In this document: positions 1 through 8,968 of the stretch, in pieces
Layout of the letters: each line of letters opens with the position of its first letter
Numbering within the stretch: position 1 is the first letter of the stretch
From: a virus
Direction: 5' to 3' (one strand)
Length of the DNA stretch: 44,044 nt
Virus record (IMG/VR): IMGVR_UViG_3300042691_033264
Coordinates: 1-44,044 of that record
Made by a program: the position numbers and the translations under genes
Notes under the pieces: model-generated
Databases searched by the model: none
The model's input: only the letters and a program-made list of their open reading frames with translations
Told to the model about the DNA's origin: nothing

Positions 1-207
1 GAAAAAACATTCAAAGAAATACACCCTGATAAAAACGAAAATAGTAAAGATATTCCATTAAAAAACGGACTAACACTAAGCTATAAACAATGGAAAAATA
101 ATATAACTAGAGAAGCTGTTAAAGAATGGAGTGGTGTGTTGAGCGATGGTACTACAAAAAAGTTTATAAATAAATTTGCACAACAACAAGGATTACCAAC
201 CATATGA
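1..207 (+). CDS. C-terminal end of an unknown protein (5' truncated)
   Basis: The open frame enters from the left edge and ends with TGA at 205-207, giving 68 C-terminal residues (starting EKTFKEIHPD, ending QQQGLPTI). It is hydrophilic and rich in Lys and Asn, with no membrane segment and no motif I recognise. It overlaps the next start by ATGA, so the two are probably translationally coupled and co-transcribed. The start and most of the protein lie outside the window, so no function is proposed. Confidence 0.7.
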   Translation, partial: EKTFKEIHPDKNENSKDIPLKNGLTLSYKQWKNNITREAVKEWSGVLSDGTTKKFINKFAQQQGLPTI

Positions 208-1016
208 TAAACGAATGTATTATTGTATCAAAAGAAATTGGTGATAAGTTTATCTTAGCTAAGAATAGAGATAGAGCTTATAATCCATCTTTGGAAATTG
301 TTCACACTATTATTGATGGTGTGGAAGTTGCATATCTACATGATTTAGTTACCGATTGGAGTGAAGGATTAAACGAAAAAGGTATTGGTGTTGTAAACTC
401 AGCACTACTTGTTGGACATGATGAAGCCGAGCATAAAATTGTAAAGAAAGGTGGTAAGCCAGGACCTGATGGTGATAAGATGAGAAACATCATCAAACAA
501 CCAACACTTAAACAGGCAATCAAAGCTGCAATCACTTATAAAGGCAAGAGTGGATTATCTTTAAAGGGTCATACATTTGTATCATCTCCAAAACATATGG
601 TTAGTATTGAAACTACATCAAAGCATAAGCCTGATATTAAATTACAAAATACAGAATCACCGGTTGTTCGTACAAATCACGGACATATGTTTACCGATGC
701 AGGTTATACACATGGTGAAAAATATCTAAGTTCTAAAATGAGAAAAATATCAGCTGAAAAATCAGTTGATAAAGTTGAAGACTGGACCGAAATAGCACAG
801 GCTATGAGAAAAGAATTCTTTCCAAATAGACCACAACTTAATATGAAAAGAGATACAGAAGAAATGTCAACATCATCTCAAACGGTAATGAATCTAACTG
901 ACCGTATATTACAAATAACATACTTTAAGAACAAAGTAAACGAATTTAAAGGTATTAATAAACAACTACCTGATGGGTATCAGCCTAAGATTAAAATTGA
1001 GATAATTTCAGTTTAA
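204..1016 (+). CDS. Ntn-hydrolase-like protein (C45/choloylglycine hydrolase-like)
   Basis: 270 residues. The N-terminus (MINECIIVSKEIGDKFILAK, then NRDR) has the layout of Ntn hydrolases of the acyltransferase/choloylglycine hydrolase or NRDE type: a Cys close to the start (Cys5), a beta hairpin, and an N-R-D motif. Families of this fold use the N-terminal Cys to cleave linear amides, often after removal of preceding residues. Supporting later segments are LNEKGIGVVNSALL (about residues 56-69) and VVRTNHGHMF (about 153-162), which resemble the Asn-containing strands of the fold. Substrate is unknown. Cys5 being the nucleophile is inference, and it would require removal of MINE. The start overlaps the upstream gene by ATGA. 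No signal peptide is seen, so a cytoplasmic or virion role is equally possible. Confidence 0.6.
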   Translation: MINECIIVSKEIGDKFILAKNRDRAYNPSLEIVHTIIDGVEVAYLHDLVTDWSEGLNEKGIGVVNSALLVGHDEAEHKIVKKGGKPGPDGDKMRNIIKQPTLKQAIKAAITYKGKSGLSLKGHTFVSSPKHMVSIETTSKHKPDIKLQNTESPVVRTNHGHMFTDAGYTHGEKYLSSKMRKISAEKSVDKVEDWTEIAQAMRKEFFPNRPQLNMKRDTEEMSTSSQTVMNLTDRILQITYFKNKVNEFKGINKQLPDGYQPKIKIEIISV

Positions 1017-1038
1017 TCCCAACTTTTTATACAATACA

Positions 1039-1046
1039 TATTTATA
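1039..1046 (+). promoter_or_regulatory. Late-promoter-like box TATTTATA
   Basis: TATTTATA lies 21 bases before the ATG at 1068, in the only gap between the Ntn-hydrolase-like gene and the baseplate block. It is one of a set of near-identical boxes in front of structural genes. No -35 element is visible. Promoter function is inferred from position and recurrence. Confidence 0.55.
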
Positions 1047-1067
1047 GACATACAAAAATGATAGAGT

Positions 1068-1460
1068 ATGTCAACAGATTTCGAGTTATTTAAAGGAAAA
1101 AACCTTAGTTCTCTTTTTGAGGACATTTATACAAACCAAGTTTCTAAAAAACAAAAGATATCGGCTTTAATAGAAGAATTAAAGAAGATGATTAAACACG
1201 CTGGTGATGTAGCCGCTGTTGGTCCTATATTATCTTCATTAATTGATAGTTCGGTTAAGAATGATGACCAATTAGTTAAATTGGCAACAATTGCTCAAAA
1301 GATAATAGCATCTGAAAAGAAATCAGAAGGACAAGATGGTTTCTTAACTGAATTTGAAAAGAATCAACTTCTTAAAGAGTTAGAAGAAACTAAAATTGAA
1401 GTTGAAAGAGTGGATGATTTAGAATTTGAATTAGAAGAACTTAAAAAAGCAGTAAAATAA
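1068..1460 (+). CDS. Small helical protein opening the baseplate block
   Basis: 130 residues, predicted almost entirely helical. The C-terminal third (about residues 92-130) is a Glu/Lys/Leu-rich coiled coil, and the middle (KHAGDVAAVGPILSSLIDSS) looks like an amphipathic helix pair. No known domain is recognised. It is the first gene after a late-type promoter box and lies 3 bases before the gp5-like gene, so an accessory, chaperone or hub role in baseplate assembly is plausible but unproven. The ATG at 1068 is chosen because an upstream ATG at 1058 is in another frame. Confidence 0.7.
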   Translation: MSTDFELFKGKNLSSLFEDIYTNQVSKKQKISALIEELKKMIKHAGDVAAVGPILSSLIDSSVKNDDQLVKLATIAQKIIASEKKSEGQDGFLTEFEKNQLLKELEETKIEVERVDDLEFELEELKKAVK

Positions 1461-1463
1461 ATT

Positions 1464-2705
1464 ATGCAAAATCCACAATCAACAGCAGTAGCGGTTTCGC
1501 AAACACCTGGTTCAAAACAACCTATGGGGTTTGGTATTGTGTATTCTATTATACTTGATGAAAATCATCCTTATTTAAAAAACGCAGGTGATAATCAAAT
1601 AGAAGTAAAAGGACAATCTTCATATATAGGAGCTGTTCAATATAGAATTGTTGGACAACCATCATCAGATGATGCATCATTACCGCTTGCATTCCCATAC
1701 GATAAAAATTTTAAAACATTACCTGTTGTAAATGAATCGGTAGAAATTATTCAAAACAACGGAGTATCTTATTATAGAAGAATAGGAAGTGAAAGAACAC
1801 CAAATGTAGATTCAAAAAAAACTATTATATCGGAACTATTTCCACCGGAAGAACAACCTGTTGATAAAAAGAAAAATTATCAAACGGTTGGTGCAACTGG
1901 AACTGAAATGAGTAATGTAAATGAATCATCAAAATATGATAAGTATGGTGATTATTTCGAAGAACAACCTGGTATACATAAATTAAAAATGTATGAAGGT
2001 GATACTCTTATAGAAACTAGATTTGGACAATCTGTTAGATTTTCTGGATTTAACAATCCAAACAATATTTTTTCACCTACAATAATATTAAGAAATTCTG
2101 AAAATGCAGAATCAAAGAAGAAAGAAATCAAACTACCATCAGAAGAAGATATAAACAGAGACGGAAGCGTTATTGTATTATCAGCTAATCAATATCAATT
2201 ACCATTTCAACCGGGAACAGTAGATGATAAAGGTTCTACGGATTTTGAAACAAAACCAAATACATTTAAATCATATCCTTCAAAATTAATTGGAGACCAA
2301 ATATTGATAAATTCTGGTAGAATAATACTTTCAGCAAAAAATGCTGAAATGATTTTTTATTCAAAAAAGAATTATGGATTTATTTCTGATGGGGCGCTAT
2401 CAATTGATAATAAATTAGGAGTTGATGTAAATGTAGGGGATGTTACAAATTATACAACTAACGATAGAGATATTAATTTAAATACTGGTAACGGAAAAAT
2501 AAATTTAGGAAATACCAAACTTGAACCATTGGTAAAAGGAGATGTGTGGGTATCTATAATGGAAGAATTAATTGATGCAATAGTACAACAAGTTTATTTA
2601 ACACCATCGGGTCCATCTGCAACAGGTCCCACAAACGTTCCAAAATTTAATAGTATAAAGTCTAAATTAAAATCTGCATTAAGTGAATTAAACAAAACAT
2701 CTTAA
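1464..2705 (+). CDS. 5: gp5-like baseplate hub protein without lysozyme domain
   Basis: 413 residues. The first 120 or so residues (GFGIVYSIILDENHPYLKN, then SYIGAVQYRIV, then the LPLAFPYDKNFKTLPVVNESVEI region) match the OB-fold that starts T4 gp5, which joins the hub to the spike. The rest is beta-rich and includes GDTLIETRFGQSVRFSG (about residues 173-189), typical of gp5-like proteins in marine T4-like phages, and ends near NTGNGKINLGN followed by a helical tail. T4 gp5 (575 residues) has a lysozyme between the OB-fold and the beta-helix. None is seen here, and the two following genes supply hydrolases instead. Hub assignment is good; the detailed trimer/spike role is inferred from the family. 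Confidence 0.72.
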   Translation: MQNPQSTAVAVSQTPGSKQPMGFGIVYSIILDENHPYLKNAGDNQIEVKGQSSYIGAVQYRIVGQPSSDDASLPLAFPYDKNFKTLPVVNESVEIIQNNGVSYYRRIGSERTPNVDSKKTIISELFPPEEQPVDKKKNYQTVGATGTEMSNVNESSKYDKYGDYFEEQPGIHKLKMYEGDTLIETRFGQSVRFSGFNNPNNIFSPTIILRNSENAESKKKEIKLPSEEDINRDGSVIVLSANQYQLPFQPGTVDDKGSTDFETKPNTFKSYPSKLIGDQILINSGRIILSAKNAEMIFYSKKNYGFISDGALSIDNKLGVDVNVGDVTNYTTNDRDINLNTGNGKINLGNTKLEPLVKGDVWVSIMEELIDAIVQQVYLTPSGPSATGPTNVPKFNSIKSKLKSALSELNKTS

Positions 2706-2706
2706 A

Positions 2707-3909
2707 ATGTCTTGGGAAACGTTTAAGCAAAATATACTAAGAATAGCTCAAAATCCAGAAGCAATTAATGATATAGATATTATTGCATCTGCATATGCTA
2801 CTGAATATGATGCGGCAGTAAAAAGAGGTAAGGATAATTTATTTCAAGCTAAATTAAAAACAGGAAATTCTGGTTCTTTAAAAGAATTGTTTAAAGCAGC
2901 TTTTGAAAAAGGAAATTCTCAAACACAACCATATGATTTGGTTGGTGAAATGGGTAAAGGAGTGTTGGCATATTGGGCAGGAGCGCAATTAGACCCAACA
3001 ACAGTACCAAACCCTTCGGTAACGCCACCTGCAGTTGGTGCTGTACAAAATATACAAATTACATCTATATCGTGTTTAAATTCTGGAAATTGGCAACCAC
3101 CAGCCCCATTTATTGGTGAGCCGGATTTGAGAAACGAAAATGAAAAAGATGATGATACGCCTGATACCGAAATAGGAGAAACTGAAGAAATTTTAGGAGA
3201 AGTTCCAATAGATGAAGAAGTTTCTGAACCTGAAGTAATCGAAGATGTATCTGAAGAATTAAATTTAGAAGCAGAAGAAGTTAATATAGAATTAAAAGAT
3301 GAAACACCAGCGCCACCAAAGACTGGTGCGGAAGATGTTATTCCTAAAATATCAAAAAATGTAGGTGCTACTGCACCACCAATACCACCTGGTTTGGCAC
3401 AATATGCAGTTGGCGGTAAGAATGGACAAATACCTACAAATAAATTAGGAAATATTGATTCATCTTATGGTAGTGGAGTTTTACACATAGAGGCTGCTAA
3501 GATGTATAATAAAATGATAGCTAAAGCTAAAAAAGATGGAGTACGATGGAGAGTATCATCTACATATAGAGATTTAGCAGGACAGCAAGCTTGTTTTTCA
3601 AAATATGGAGCTGGTAGTGCTGCTAAGCCAGGCTATTCACCACATGGATGGGGATTGGCTTTAGATTTTGGCGAAATATGTGGAATGCAACAAGATAGAG
3701 CTAAAGCATTAGGACAAAATAGAGCATCTGCAGGAGCTGCAAGATATACAAGAGAAAATTCAAAAATTTATCAATGGTTAGCTAAAAATGGTCCAAATTA
3801 TGGTTGGTATAATCCATACAGATTAGCTGATGGTGCGGGTATGGATGAGGCGTGGCATTGGGAATATTGGGGATTTTATACACTAACAAAAGAACAAAGA
3901 GAATCATAA
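2707..3909 (+). CDS. Tail-associated M15 (VanY/D-Ala-D-Ala carboxypeptidase-like) peptidase
   Basis: 400 residues in three parts. Residues 1-115 form a phage structural module (QPYDLVGEMGKGVLAYWAGA) that I take as the virion anchor. Residues 135-205 are a very acidic Glu/Asp/Pro linker. Residues 225-400 are an M15B metallopeptidase: the zinc ligands H313 and D320 lie in SPHGWGLALDF (HxxxxxxD), and the C-terminal EAWHWEYWG supplies the catalytic E and the third ligand H384. SSTYRDLAGQQA is the family's substrate-side strand. It should cut stem peptides of peptidoglycan. Its place directly after the lysozyme-less gp5-like gene, 3 bases before the GH19 gene, argues for wall penetration at infection rather than a holin-dependent endolysin. 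No signal peptide is seen. Confidence 0.85.
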   Translation: MSWETFKQNILRIAQNPEAINDIDIIASAYATEYDAAVKRGKDNLFQAKLKTGNSGSLKELFKAAFEKGNSQTQPYDLVGEMGKGVLAYWAGAQLDPTTVPNPSVTPPAVGAVQNIQITSISCLNSGNWQPPAPFIGEPDLRNENEKDDDTPDTEIGETEEILGEVPIDEEVSEPEVIEDVSEELNLEAEEVNIELKDETPAPPKTGAEDVIPKISKNVGATAPPIPPGLAQYAVGGKNGQIPTNKLGNIDSSYGSGVLHIEAAKMYNKMIAKAKKDGVRWRVSSTYRDLAGQQACFSKYGAGSAAKPGYSPHGWGLALDFGEICGMQQDRAKALGQNRASAGAARYTRENSKIYQWLAKNGPNYGWYNPYRLADGAGMDEAWHWEYWGFYTLTKEQRES

Positions 3910-3910
3910 A

Positions 3911-4879
3911 ATGTCAGCAATTCCACCAACTAAAAATCACGAGTTATTAATTGATGAGTTTATAAGATACGCTCAGCAACATCTTACCACAGTTAGTGGT
4001 ATTGTTAATACAATCTCATCATATCCGCCAGTAAATACACCGGGACCTGGAGTTGCTAATTGGCAAGGATATTCGGTAGACCCACCAAATCCACCAACAC
4101 CAGAAGTTAGTACTGAAGAAATTGAAATGACTGATGCACAATTATTAGCATCGGAAGAAGCTAGTGCAAATGGAGCAAATATAAATGAAGCAACAGCTGC
4201 AGCATTTGATGAGGAAACTGTTGTAGAACCAACAACTCCAGAAGAAACAGCAGAGGTAGAAGCAGAATTGCAAGAAGTTCAATTAGAATCTGAACAAGAA
4301 GCAGCTAATACACCAGACCCACCAATTTCACAAGAAGAAAAGCCAAAAGATAATATACAACAAGAACCAAATTTTAAAAGTAAATTAAAAGTTCCAAATG
4401 AATTAGTATTAGCTATGAGAAAATATGGTATAGCTAGAACTCCATTAGAACGAGCACATTTTTTAGCACAAACTAATCATGAATCTGGTAATTTTATATA
4501 TAAGCAAGAAATAGCTTCTGGAGCTGCTTATGAAGGTAGAAAAGATTTGGGTAATACTCAACCTGGTGATGGTCCAAAATATAAAGGAAGGGGATATATA
4601 CAATTAACCGGAAGAGCAAATTATAGAAAATTCGGACCAGCGGCTGGTGCAGATTTTGAAGGAAATCCTACAATAGTTGGTTCTAAATATTATGCTGACA
4701 CGGCATGTATGTTTTGGAAATCTAACAGATTAGGTGAAAAATGTAAAGATTCATCAACAACAACTATAAAAGTAATAACTAAAAGAATAAATGGTGGGTA
4801 TAATGGTTTGGATGATAGAATACGAAAATTTACAAGTTACTGGACAGATTTACAAAAAGATAACACATTGTGGGCTTAA
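3911..4879 (+). CDS. Tail-associated GH19 chitinase-like muramidase
   Basis: 322 residues. Residues 1-65 are a short structural module (FIRYAQQHLTTVSGIVNTI). Residues 70-155 are an acidic Glu/Pro-rich linker like that of the preceding gene. Residues 158-322 are a glycoside hydrolase family 19 domain: E191 in LAQTNHESGNF is the expected catalytic acid, and KGRGYIQLTGRANYRKFG is the family signature. KRINGGYNGLDDR near the end matches the GH19 substrate-binding Asn-Gly-Gly strand. Phage GH19 enzymes cut the glycan backbone of peptidoglycan. With the preceding M15 peptidase it forms a glycan-plus-peptide cutting pair next to the hub. The pair probably shares a transcript with the gp5-like gene (1-base gap). 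Confidence 0.88.
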   Translation: MSAIPPTKNHELLIDEFIRYAQQHLTTVSGIVNTISSYPPVNTPGPGVANWQGYSVDPPNPPTPEVSTEEIEMTDAQLLASEEASANGANINEATAAAFDEETVVEPTTPEETAEVEAELQEVQLESEQEAANTPDPPISQEEKPKDNIQQEPNFKSKLKVPNELVLAMRKYGIARTPLERAHFLAQTNHESGNFIYKQEIASGAAYEGRKDLGNTQPGDGPKYKGRGYIQLTGRANYRKFGPAAGADFEGNPTIVGSKYYADTACMFWKSNRLGEKCKDSSTTTIKVITKRINGGYNGLDDRIRKFTSYWTDLQKDNTLWA

Positions 4880-4902
4880 TTCCCAAAAATAATCCATTTA
4901 AA

Positions 4903-4910
4903 TATTTATA
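4903..4910 (+). promoter_or_regulatory. Late-promoter-like box TATTTATA
   Basis: TATTTATA lies 19 bases before the ATG at 4930, in the 50-base gap after the GH19 gene. It has the same spacing class as the boxes at 1039 and 19784. It would drive the gp25-gp6 baseplate wedge block. Confidence 0.55.
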
Positions 4911-4929
4911 AACATAACAATAAACAAAT

Positions 4930-5406
4930 ATGAATACTGATAAACTTTTAAAAGCTATTCAAATCTTAGTTCAAGAAGAAGTTAAACAACAATTACCAGC
5001 TCTAATTAAAGAGGGAGTTAAAGCCGAAATGAAAAAAATGATGGCTGAGGGAAAGGTTGTAAAACCTAAATCTGAAGGTTTGAGCATGGCTAAAGCTATC
5101 TTAGGTGATGATGAACCTAAAAAGCAAATTAAACAAGAATCATTTAGTAAAAATCCAATGATTAACCAAATCCTTAATGAAACTAGAGCTGCAGTATCAA
5201 ACGATGGTGGTTTTAGAACTATGAGTTTTGGACAAGGTGATATGGGTTCAATTGTTGGTAGAACTGCTATTGCAGAAAAAATGGGTTATGGTGAATTCGC
5301 TAGTGGACCTCAAAAAAGTGGATTGGGTGTTCAAACTGGCGTAGCTGAACTAGATAAAGCTTTCAATAGAGATTATTCTGAGCTTGTTAAAAGATTTAAA
5401 AAGTAA
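4930..5406 (+). CDS. Virion-associated protein preceding gp25 (unknown function)
   Basis: 158 residues. The N-terminal 45 residues form an amphipathic helix (ILVQEEVKQQLPALIKEGVK), followed by a Lys-rich stretch and a Gly/Met-rich, probably flexible middle (FRTMSFGQGDMGSIVGRTAI). The C-terminus is helical. I recognise no catalytic motif. It is first after a late-type promoter box and its stop overlaps the gp25 start as TAATG, so it is probably a baseplate-wedge partner or assembly factor. That role is inferred from context only. Confidence 0.7.
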   Translation: MNTDKLLKAIQILVQEEVKQQLPALIKEGVKAEMKKMMAEGKVVKPKSEGLSMAKAILGDDEPKKQIKQESFSKNPMINQILNETRAAVSNDGGFRTMSFGQGDMGSIVGRTAIAEKMGYGEFASGPQKSGLGVQTGVAELDKAFNRDYSELVKRFKK

Positions 5407-5834
5407 TGGCAATTGTATTAGGTCAAAAATTAGTACAAGACACTAAAAAATTTGATGATTTTGCGGTGGGTATAACTTTGCCTATTCAAATTGGAAATAC
5501 TGCTTTCAATCAAAGTTTTAAAACATTTGACCAAGCAAGTTCTAATATAAAAAATTTGTTACTTACAAAAAAAGGTGAAAGAATAATGCAACCTGAATTT
5601 GGAAGTGGATTGCAAGAATTGTTATTTGACTTTAATGACGATAGTTTAGCTGAAAAAATAGAAGAAACTATAACAAATGCAATAGAAACTTGGTTACCTT
5701 ATATAACAATACAACAAATTGATGTGGAAGCATCAAACTATGATAAAGATACAAATTCAGTAAAAATATCAATAAAATTTAGTATATTAGGTAATGCTGA
5801 GTTAAACACAGTAACATTTAATGTAGCTTCTTAA
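5406..5834 (+). CDS. 25: gp25-like baseplate wedge protein
   Basis: 142 residues, close to T4 gp25 (132). It has the GPW/gp25 fold signature: SNIKNLLLTKKGERIMQPEF (residues about 45-64) followed by GSGLQELLFDFND, equivalent to the conserved (R)xPxFG-L-xx-LFE core, then a helix and the terminal beta strands (SVKISIKFSILGNAE). gp25 is a conserved wedge component of contractile tails that contacts gp6 and helps nucleate sheath assembly. The next gene is gp6, as expected from the conserved order. Start ATG at 5406 overlaps the upstream stop (TAATG). Confidence 0.92.
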   Translation: MAIVLGQKLVQDTKKFDDFAVGITLPIQIGNTAFNQSFKTFDQASSNIKNLLLTKKGERIMQPEFGSGLQELLFDFNDDSLAEKIEETITNAIETWLPYITIQQIDVEASNYDKDTNSVKISIKFSILGNAELNTVTFNVAS

Positions 5835-5844
5835 TAATTAAGAT

Positions 5845-7881
5845 ATGTCAATAACGATAACAAATAGAAATTTTAAAAATAAAGGAAAAGATATAAAATA
5901 TCTTAATAAAGATTTTTCTTCTTTTAGAAATAATCTTATTGAATTTGCTAAAACATATTTTCCAAAAACTTATTCTGATTTTAATGAATCATCGCCAGGT
6001 ATGATGTTTATTGAAATGGCATCATATATAGGAGATTCTTTATCTTACTATATAGATGATACACTAAAAGAATCTTTAATGGTATATGCGGAAGACCCGC
6101 AAAGCGTTTTAGCACTATCTCAATATTTAGGATATAAGCCAAAAGTATCATCCCCAGCAGTAACAACTTTATCGGTTTATCAATTAGTACCTTCTGTTGG
6201 TACTGGAATTAATAATATACCTGATTCAAAATATTATTTAAGAATCAAAGAAGGTATGTTAAGTAAATCTTCAAAAGCAGGTATTATATTTAGAACAACG
6301 GATATAGTAGATTTTTCAGATGAAACTGATAGAGAAATAACAATCTATCAAAGAGATGCAAATACCGGTGAACCATTATTTTATTTAGTAAAAAAATATG
6401 TACAGGCTATATCTGGTGAATTAAAACAAAAAGAAGTAACTTTTGATGCATATTCTCCATTTCAAAAAATTATATTGGATGATACAAATATAGTTGATAT
6501 ATACGATGTTAGAGATGGTAACGGAAATAAATGGTACGAAGTTCCATATTTGGCACAAGAAATGGTTTTCTTAGACGAACCAAATTTAGAAAAAAATGAT
6601 CCTGATTTATATCAGTTTAAATCAACAGTACCATTTATATTAAAAACTATAAAAACATCAAGAAGATTTGTTGCTAAAGTAAATCAAAATAATACAACTA
6701 CAATACAATTTGGAGCAGGAGATTCAACCGCATCGGATGAGCAATTAATTCCAAACCTTAAAAATGTAGGATTAGGATTACCAAATTCTATTGATAGATT
6801 GGATGAATCTTTTGACCCAACAAACTTTTTGAAAACAAAAACTTATGGAACATCTCCATCAAATACAACAATGACAGTAAAGTATTTAGTTGGTGGTGGG
6901 GTTGCATCAAATATTACAGTTGGTGAATTGACCAGAGTAAATAAAATAGAATTTGATGAAGATACGGAAGCATTTACAAGTGCAGAAAAAGCTATATACA
7001 ATACAGTTAAAAGTTCTGTAGCAATTGATAATGAAGTTCCTGCAACCGGTGGTAAGGGTTCTGAAAGTTTAGAAGAAATAAGACAAAACGCATTAGCATT
7101 TTTTGGTGCACAAAATAGAGCAGTAACTGCAAAAGACTATCAGGTTAGAGCTTTATCTATGCCTGCAAAATATGGAGCAGTTGCAAAAGCTTACGCTGTT
7201 GCAGATGGTACATTAGATAACAATTCACCATCATCTATATTAGCTTCACCAAATCATTTGCAAGAATTTACGGATTTGGTTATGAGCTTTGTTAATAAGC
7301 CAGATTCGGAAGAACCAACTCAGCAAAGTGTAAAAGAAGAAATTACAAAATATTTGATTGGTAAAACTTCAAATGAAAATGAAAAGAACAATCCATTTGC
7401 AATAAATCTTTATTTATTAGGATATGATAATAATGGAAAACTTACAAATTTAAACAGAGGTGTTAAAGAAAATCTTAAAACCTATTTAAACGAATATAGA
7501 ATTCTTACCGATGGTATTAATATGAATGATGGTTTTGTTATAAACATCGGACTTGAATTTGAAATTATAGTATTTAGTAATTACAATAAAAGTGAAGTTC
7601 TTTTAAAATGTATAAATGAATTAAAAGATTATTTTAGTATTGACAATTGGACATTTAACCAAACAATAAATTTAAGTGAGGTTGAACTACTTATAGCAAA
7701 TGTAGAAGGAGTATCTTCAGTACCTATGCTAAAAATTGTTAATAAATGTGGTGGAAAATATTCATCAAATTCATATAATATAGAGGCTGCAACTAAAGAT
7801 AAGATTGTTTATCCATCTTTAGACCCTTCGGTTTTTGAAATTAAGTTTCCTGACTCAGACATTAAAGGTAGAGTAAGATAA
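5845..7881 (+). CDS. 6: gp6-like (gpJ family) baseplate wedge protein
   Basis: 678 residues, near T4 gp6 (660). The N-terminus (IKYLNKDFSSFRNNLIEFAK, then YFPKTYSDFNESSPGMMFIEM) is the classic gp6/gpJ start, in which a helix and the SPGMMFIE turn pack in the wedge. The central RSVTAKDYQ-like segment (NRAVTAKDYQVRALSMPAKY, about residues 429-448) is the family's best-conserved block. gp6 dimers form the inner ring that opens during sheath contraction. It sits directly after gp25, and its stop overlaps the next start as TAATG at 7879-7883. Translation is contiguous, with no frameshift. Confidence 0.93.
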   Translation: MSITITNRNFKNKGKDIKYLNKDFSSFRNNLIEFAKTYFPKTYSDFNESSPGMMFIEMASYIGDSLSYYIDDTLKESLMVYAEDPQSVLALSQYLGYKPKVSSPAVTTLSVYQLVPSVGTGINNIPDSKYYLRIKEGMLSKSSKAGIIFRTTDIVDFSDETDREITIYQRDANTGEPLFYLVKKYVQAISGELKQKEVTFDAYSPFQKIILDDTNIVDIYDVRDGNGNKWYEVPYLAQEMVFLDEPNLEKNDPDLYQFKSTVPFILKTIKTSRRFVAKVNQNNTTTIQFGAGDSTASDEQLIPNLKNVGLGLPNSIDRLDESFDPTNFLKTKTYGTSPSNTTMTVKYLVGGGVASNITVGELTRVNKIEFDEDTEAFTSAEKAIYNTVKSSVAIDNEVPATGGKGSESLEEIRQNALAFFGAQNRAVTAKDYQVRALSMPAKYGAVAKAYAVADGTLDNNSPSSILASPNHLQEFTDLVMSFVNKPDSEEPTQQSVKEEITKYLIGKTSNENEKNNPFAINLYLLGYDNNGKLTNLNRGVKENLKTYLNEYRILTDGINMNDGFVINIGLEFEIIVFSNYNKSEVLLKCINELKDYFSIDNWTFNQTINLSEVELLIANVEGVSSVPMLKIVNKCGGKYSSNSYNIEAATKDKIVYPSLDPSVFEIKFPDSDIKGRVR

Positions 7882-8966
7882 TGGCATATTATTTTTTAAC
7901 AGCATCAAAAGATGCAACGATTTATCTTCAACAACCCAATCAAAATACTGGGTTAGATGAGATATTAGAAATTAGCAAAGTTTATTATGGAAATATTAAA
8001 GATATATCGCATACTTTAATTAAATTTGAATTAGGATACTTATCTCAATCATTATCTTCTGGTAATTTTTCTATGAGCGATGCAACTTTGATAATGAGAG
8101 AAACAAAAACAGAAGAAATTCCTTTAAAATATTCATTATACGCTGATGCTATTAGTGGTAGTTGGGAAATGGGAAAAGGAACTAGATTTGATAATATTTC
8201 AACTCAAGGTGTAACTTGGAATTATAGAGAAGGAGATTCAAAATTAGATTGGTTAGAAAACAATTTTAACTCATACACAACAGCTAGTATTAATAGTGGT
8301 ATTGGTGGTACTTGGTGGACTGGATATGGTTCATCTCAAAATTTTGATTATCAAACCGCTGATATTAATATGGATGTAAAGGATGTATTAAAAGCATGGA
8401 TGAGTGGTTCTATCCCTAATGATGGATTTATATTAAAATTTGCAAATTCCTCAAATTCTAATTCTGTTGAAAGCGATACTATGGATTATGGTATTATCAA
8501 ACTATTTAGCAAAGAAACAAATACAATATATCAACCTAAAATAAGAATAGGTTGGGATGACCAATCTTTTTCACCAGGCTCCTTAACAGCATTATCAGCA
8601 AATGATATTAAAGTTGGAATTACAAATTTAAAGAAAGAATATAAAGTTGGAACAACTCCTAAATTAAGAATTTTTGGTAGAGAATTATATCCATTAAAAA
8701 CTTTTTCAAATTCTTTTTCATATAATACAATAAAGTATTTACCAGAGACAACATATTATCAAATAAGAGATTTTGCTTCAAATGATATTATAATTCCTTT
8801 TGGAAATTATTCTAAAGTAAGTTGTGATTCTGATGGAAATTATATTAAACCAAATTTTTCAAATTGGGAAGCTGGTAGAGTTTATAAAATAGAATTTAAA
8901 ATTGATTCTAATGGAGATTCTCAATACTTTGATGATGAATTAACATTTAAAATTGTAAAAGATTAA
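7881..8966 (+). CDS. DNRLRE/CBM-like beta-sandwich baseplate or tail protein
   Basis: 361 residues. Residues 1-225 follow the pattern of DNRLRE-type (disaggregatase/CBM96-like) modules: a strand with SKDATIYLQQPNQNTG, then LIKFELGYL, then SDATLIMRET, a Trp-rich stretch (GSWEMGKGTRFDN, GVTWNYREGD), and DVKDVLKAWMSGSIPNDGFI with QPKIRIGW closing the domain. Such modules are beta sandwiches common in secreted adhesins and polysaccharide-acting proteins. The C-terminal 130 residues are also beta-rich but unassigned. Position after gp6 suggests a wedge-periphery or appendage-attachment part (T4 has gp7 and gp8 there). Sugar binding is possible but untested. Confidence 0.65.
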   Translation: MAYYFLTASKDATIYLQQPNQNTGLDEILEISKVYYGNIKDISHTLIKFELGYLSQSLSSGNFSMSDATLIMRETKTEEIPLKYSLYADAISGSWEMGKGTRFDNISTQGVTWNYREGDSKLDWLENNFNSYTTASINSGIGGTWWTGYGSSQNFDYQTADINMDVKDVLKAWMSGSIPNDGFILKFANSSNSNSVESDTMDYGIIKLFSKETNTIYQPKIRIGWDDQSFSPGSLTALSANDIKVGITNLKKEYKVGTTPKLRIFGRELYPLKTFSNSFSYNTIKYLPETTYYQIRDFASNDIIIPFGNYSKVSCDSDGNYIKPNFSNWEAGRVYKIEFKIDSNGDSQYFDDELTFKIVKD

Positions 8967-8968
8967 AT

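Noticed and set aside
4868-4880. Small hairpin TGGG/CCCA after the GH19 gene as a terminator
   Set aside because: The stem is only 4 bp and is followed by A residues instead of T residues.
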